Shown: piece by piece, positions 5,722-7,699 of the stretch | Numbering within the stretch: the first letter of the stretch is position 1 | Layout: the number at the start of each line of letters is the position of its first letter | NCBI GenBank assembly: GCA_027057345.1 | Contig: JALUIX010000123.1 | Span: 1-7,699 of the forward strand | From: S144-45 sp015494035 | GTDB lineage: Bacteria > Pseudomonadota > Gammaproteobacteria > Xanthomonadales > Marinicellaceae | Direction: 5' to 3' | DNA length: 7,699 nt | Notes under the pieces: model-generated | The model's input: only the letters and a program-made list of their open reading frames with translations | Databases searched by the model: none | Told to the model about the DNA's origin: nothing | Translations under genes and position numbers: made by a program

Positions 5722-6579
5722 ATGAGACAGTCTTCTGCCACACCCATTTGCCGCGTATCGCCTCCTTCTGCAGGTAAAGCCGGCCAGCGACGGTACCAAC
5801 GTGCTATCAAGGTGCTGGGGAAAGCGGTTGCCCGTCTGGTATGCAGTATAAACAAGCCTTCAATGGGCTTTGTAACGGCCTACAAGGTGGGTTTGATCGA
5901 GTGCCTGCTGGAAGAAAAGCCCAATATTTCGATCTGTGAGGTCTCCTTACGTACTGGTCTTGACCGACGCGTGGTCAGCCAATACTTCTCCGAAAAAGAC
6001 TTGCCCTTAAAAGAGCGGAGAAACAAACTGGCCATTGTTTTGAGTGAAATGGCCCGGCTCAAGCATCAGTACTATCCCAGTGGCTACATTCCCCGGCGAG
6101 GAACAAACAGCTTTGACAGCATTTGTAATCGCTATGCCAAGGGAGACCACAGTGCAGGGTCCATATTGAAGGAACTGGTTCGCCTGGGCAACGTTAAGAA
6201 CCATGGTGATTGGGTAGAGTTGATAAACAGTTACCCAACTATTCGAAGTGATGCAATTGATTTTCTTGAGCTTTTGGCCTGGAACATCGACCAGCTTACC
6301 AAAACAGCCTTGCACAACCGTAACACTGATGACAGGCAACAACGCCTTTTTCATCGCATGATTTATTCGACCCAGATACCGTTCGAAAGCAGAATAAAAG
6401 CAGAAGCGGAGATCAAGAATGTCCTGGATGCTACCTATCAGAAAATCCACTCGATTCTTGAAAGCTACGAGCTGCCGCTGGCCGCTGGCACTTTTGACCC
6501 GGTGGGGGTGAGCCTGTTTCAGTTTTCACCACTTTCTGCCCAGGCCGATTCCCGCCGTTGGGGTGAGGGCGAGGCTTAG
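5722..6579 (+). CDS. HTH-containing DUF6502-like protein, paralogue B
   Basis: A second 285-aa member of the same family. ATG 5722 is chosen because it makes the protein exactly as long as paralogue A and aligns the two almost without gaps; a TTG at 5677 is in frame but adds unaligned residues. The ribosome site is weak (GGAT at 5712-5715). Shared blocks include the HTH-like segment (ISICEVSLRTGLDRRVVSQYF, about 69-89), ARLKHQYYPSGYIPRR, FDSICNRYAKGDHSAGSILKELVRLGN, MIYSTQIPFE (213-222) and GTFDPVGVSLFQF (256-268). By eye about half of the central residues are identical to paralogue A. Residues about 168-205 are the least conserved. The stop lies only about 20 bp from a truncated ptsN on the other strand, so whatever normally follows this gene is missing. 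An intact, probably regulatory protein of unknown target. Confidence 0.85.
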   Translation: MRQSSATPICRVSPPSAGKAGQRRYQRAIKVLGKAVARLVCSINKPSMGFVTAYKVGLIECLLEEKPNISICEVSLRTGLDRRVVSQYFSEKDLPLKERRNKLAIVLSEMARLKHQYYPSGYIPRRGTNSFDSICNRYAKGDHSAGSILKELVRLGNVKNHGDWVELINSYPTIRSDAIDFLELLAWNIDQLTKTALHNRNTDDRQQRLFHRMIYSTQIPFESRIKAEAEIKNVLDATYQKIHSILESYELPLAAGTFDPVGVSLFQFSPLSAQADSRRWGEGEA

Positions 6580-6955
6580 GTTCAGCCCTTTGACAAGGCG
6601 TTCTTGCCAGCGCTTTCAGGTGGTCTGCACCAGCGCTTTCGGGGGCGAGAAGGACGAAAATCAGGTCAACGGGCAGGTCGTCAATCGCATCAAAATCAAT
6701 GGGGGTATCAAGTCTGGCGAACAGGCCTATGATTTGTTTAAGGCCTGAAATTTTGCCGTGGGGGATGGCGATACCGTGGCCAACGCCAGTTGACCCCAGA
6801 CGTTCGCGTTGCAACAAGGTGTCGAAGACATCGCGCTGGTCGAGGCCGGTCAGTGCCTCGGCCTGACTGGATAATTCCTGCAAGACCTGCTTTTTGCTTC
6901 TGGCCTTGAGGAGCGGGAGTATGCCGTCTCTTGATATGAGATTGCCAAGATCCAT
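6431..6955 (-). CDS. ptsN: PtsN (EIIA-Ntr), 3'-truncated, frame running on into foreign DNA
   Basis: The EIIA-Ntr component of the nitrogen phosphotransferase system, a cytoplasmic regulator phosphorylated on one His. The start at ATG 6955 (MDLGNLIS) has a good ribosome site, AAGGGGA, about 7 nt upstream; in-frame codons reaching TTG 7126 are leader. Residues 1-118 are good PtsN: RERLGSTGVGHGIAIPHGK carries the phosphorylated H66, then DTPIDFDAIDDLPVDLIFVLLAPE and ADHLKALAR. The family is about 150-155 aa, so about 35 C-terminal residues (normally VSRLLRD onward) are gone. The remaining 56 codons, 6601 down to the stop at 6431, are antisense to paralogue B and Pro/Arg-rich, with no family resemblance. 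The product, if made, is 174 aa and probably misfolded, because the missing helices belong to the domain core. The sequence style (VLQEL, GADHLKALAR) looks alphaproteobacterial. hpf lies 225 bp upstream, the usual order. Confidence 0.85.
   Translation of the reverse strand: MDLGNLISRDGILPLLKARSKKQVLQELSSQAEALTGLDQRDVFDTLLQRERLGSTGVGHGIAIPHGKISGLKQIIGLFARLDTPIDFDAIDDLPVDLIFVLLAPESAGADHLKALARTPCQRAEPKPRPHPNGGNRPGQKVVKTETGSPPPGQKCQRPAAARSFQESSGFSDR
6580..6602. other. Joint between HTH-gene DNA and truncated ptsN
   Basis: Read on the minus strand, similarity to PtsN ends at the Arg codon 6602-6604 (in DHLKALAR). Relatives usually continue here with VSRLLRD and about 30 more residues. From 6601 down, the frame encodes unrelated sequence. 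The stop of paralogue B is at 6577-6579, so the break lies in roughly 20 bp. I see no inverted repeats, target duplication, tRNA or transposase at the joint. This fits an illegitimate recombination scar or an assembly chimera. Confidence 0.7.
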
Positions 6956-7140
6956 ATTTTTATCCCCTTGATGCATGCCTGGCAAAACGAGTGTCTGGCC
7001 TTGCCCTGTATTTTTGGTCTGTTGCAGTACTTCGACAAATCTTACCTCTGGAACAGAACGAAACCCGATGACTTTATCGAGGCACCAGTTCTGGACCAGA
7101 AGGCCAAGCCGGGGTGCAATAAACAAAATCGCATCCCCTC

Positions 7141-7169
7141 ATTATTGCCTGTATACTATAACTCGTCAA
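7141..7169 (-). promoter_or_regulatory. Sigma70-type promoter of ptsN
   Basis: On the minus strand, TTGACG (7164-7169) and AATAAT (7141-7146) are separated by exactly 17 bp, and each matches consensus at 5 of 6 positions. This is the best promoter seen in the window. It would give ptsN a leader of about 180 nt, independent of hpf. I recognise no riboswitch or stable hairpin in that leader. Confidence 0.6.
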
Positions 7170-7176
7170 ATTTGAC
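7165..7176. promoter_or_regulatory. Perfect palindrome overlapping the ptsN -35 box
   Basis: GTCAAATTTGAC is a perfect 12-bp palindrome covering most of the -35 hexamer, 5 bp from the hpf stop codon. A protein bound here would block the promoter. The AT-rich core and lack of a following T-run argue against a terminator. The binding protein is not identified. Confidence 0.4.
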
Positions 7177-7180
7177 ATTA

Positions 7181-7699
7181 CTACGACGAGCTATCTGGAT
7201 CTATCCAGCCAATATTCCCATCCTCGCGGCGATAGACTATATTTATGCGCCCATGTCCAGCATTTTTAAAGAGCAGAAAGGGCCGGTTGGCCAAATCCAG
7301 CTCCATAACGGCGTCCGAAACGGGTAATTCACGGATAATGGTTTGTTTTTCCGCAATGATTGCCGGGTTGAGTTCTTCGGATTTTATTTCGTCTTCCTCT
7401 TCGTGCCCGACGGTATAATCAATGGCCGACAGCTCGGGAATCGAATTATTCTGCTTATTGTGATGATCACGCAGGCGGCTTTTATAGCGTCTTAGACGTT
7501 TATCCAGGCGCTCAAGAGCCAGATCGACACTGGCATGAGGATTATCACTGTCGCCATGGGAATGAAGCGAGAGACCAGACCACAGGTCGACGGAGCAGTT
7601 TGTGCTGAACTGATTCTTGTTTTTTTCGATGCGAATATGTCCAGGAAAGGCGCCTCCAACATATTTTTCCAGCATCTCCATGAGGCGGCTATGTGCATA
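7181..7699 (-). CDS. hpf: Long-form ribosome hibernation promoting factor HPF (5' end outside window)
   Basis: A ribosome-associated protein that drives formation of inactive 100S ribosome dimers in stationary phase. The frame runs through the right edge, so 172 residues are visible and roughly the first 20 are missing; the ATG at 7681 is internal. The N-terminal S30AE domain contains EKYVGGAFPGHIRIEKN, CSVDLWSGLSLHSHG and ERLDKRLRRYKSRLRDHH. An acidic linker (HEEEDEIKSEE) leads to the C-terminal dimerisation domain (SDAVMELDLANRPFLLFKN, then INIVYRREDGNIGWIDP). A two-domain HPF with this C-terminal block is typical of alphaproteobacteria, while most gammaproteobacteria have a short HPF of about 95 aa. 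This is the main reason to think the right end has a different origin from ccoI. Neighbour order hpf-ptsN, usually behind rpoN, supports the call. The coding sequence uses more A/T than the left genes. Confidence 0.92.
   Translation of the reverse strand, partial: YAHSRLMEMLEKYVGGAFPGHIRIEKNKNQFSTNCSVDLWSGLSLHSHGDSDNPHASVDLALERLDKRLRRYKSRLRDHHNKQNNSIPELSAIDYTVGHEEEDEIKSEELNPAIIAEKQTIIRELPVSDAVMELDLANRPFLLFKNAGHGRINIVYRREDGNIGWIDPDSSS

Noticed and set aside
6956..7126. N-terminal extension of PtsN back to TTG 7126
   Set aside because: ATG 6955 has a good ribosome site and gives the normal PtsN N-terminus; the extension resembles no PtsN.
6968..7327. 119-aa plus-strand frame across the ptsN leader and the 3' end of hpf
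   Set aside because: It is antisense to conserved hpf codons, with no ribosome site and no recognisable product.

Overview
This window appears to join two kinds of DNA. Positions 1 to about 6590 read like a gammaproteobacterium. The copper ATPase has the N-terminal Cys-rich domain typical of gamma/betaproteobacterial CcoI, and two HTH proteins resemble DUF6502, a family I associate with marine gammaproteobacteria. From about 6602 to the right edge the genes read like an alphaproteobacterium: a long-form ribosome hibernation factor (hpf) followed by ptsN. That DNA is also visibly more AT-rich, especially beyond 7000. The two parts meet inside ptsN, which loses its last roughly 35 codons. All taxonomic statements are from memory of protein families; no search was run.

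Layout, left to right. (1) 2-2524 (+): 3' part of ccoI/fixI, the P1B-type copper ATPase that supplies copper for cbb3 oxidase assembly. (2) 2501-2665: a 165-bp, nearly symmetrical long-hairpin element with 20-bp terminal inverted repeats. It sits between two convergent genes and carries or touches both stop codons. (3) 2664-3995 (-): a probably exported (Tat-like signal) flavoprotein oxidase of the sarcosine / N-methyltryptophan oxidase family. (4) 4005-4359: a 355-bp divergent regulatory region without a gene. It has one promoter candidate in each direction, a dyad near the predicted plus-strand transcription start, two leader hairpins and a short direct repeat. (5) 4360-4668 (+): a 102-aa secreted protein whose mature part is mostly a nine-residue tandem repeat, encoded by a 27-bp minisatellite. 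(6) 4785-5642 and 5722-6579 (+): two tandem paralogues, both exactly 285 aa, with an HTH and a strongly conserved C-terminal signature. (7) 6431-6955 (-): 3'-truncated ptsN whose frame runs on, antisense, into the second paralogue. (8) 7141-7176: a good sigma70-type promoter for ptsN, overlapped by a perfect 12-bp palindrome. (9) 7181-7699 (-): long-form hpf, with its 5' end outside the window.

No single pathway links the left-hand genes. The flavin oxidase and the repeat protein are transcribed divergently. The two DUF6502-like genes look like one transcription unit and are probably DNA-binding regulators of unknown target. hpf-ptsN is a remnant of the widely conserved rpoN-hpf-ptsN neighbourhood. 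The most important question is whether the joint near 6590-6602 is a real insertion or rearrangement or an assembly chimera; the sequence alone cannot decide this.
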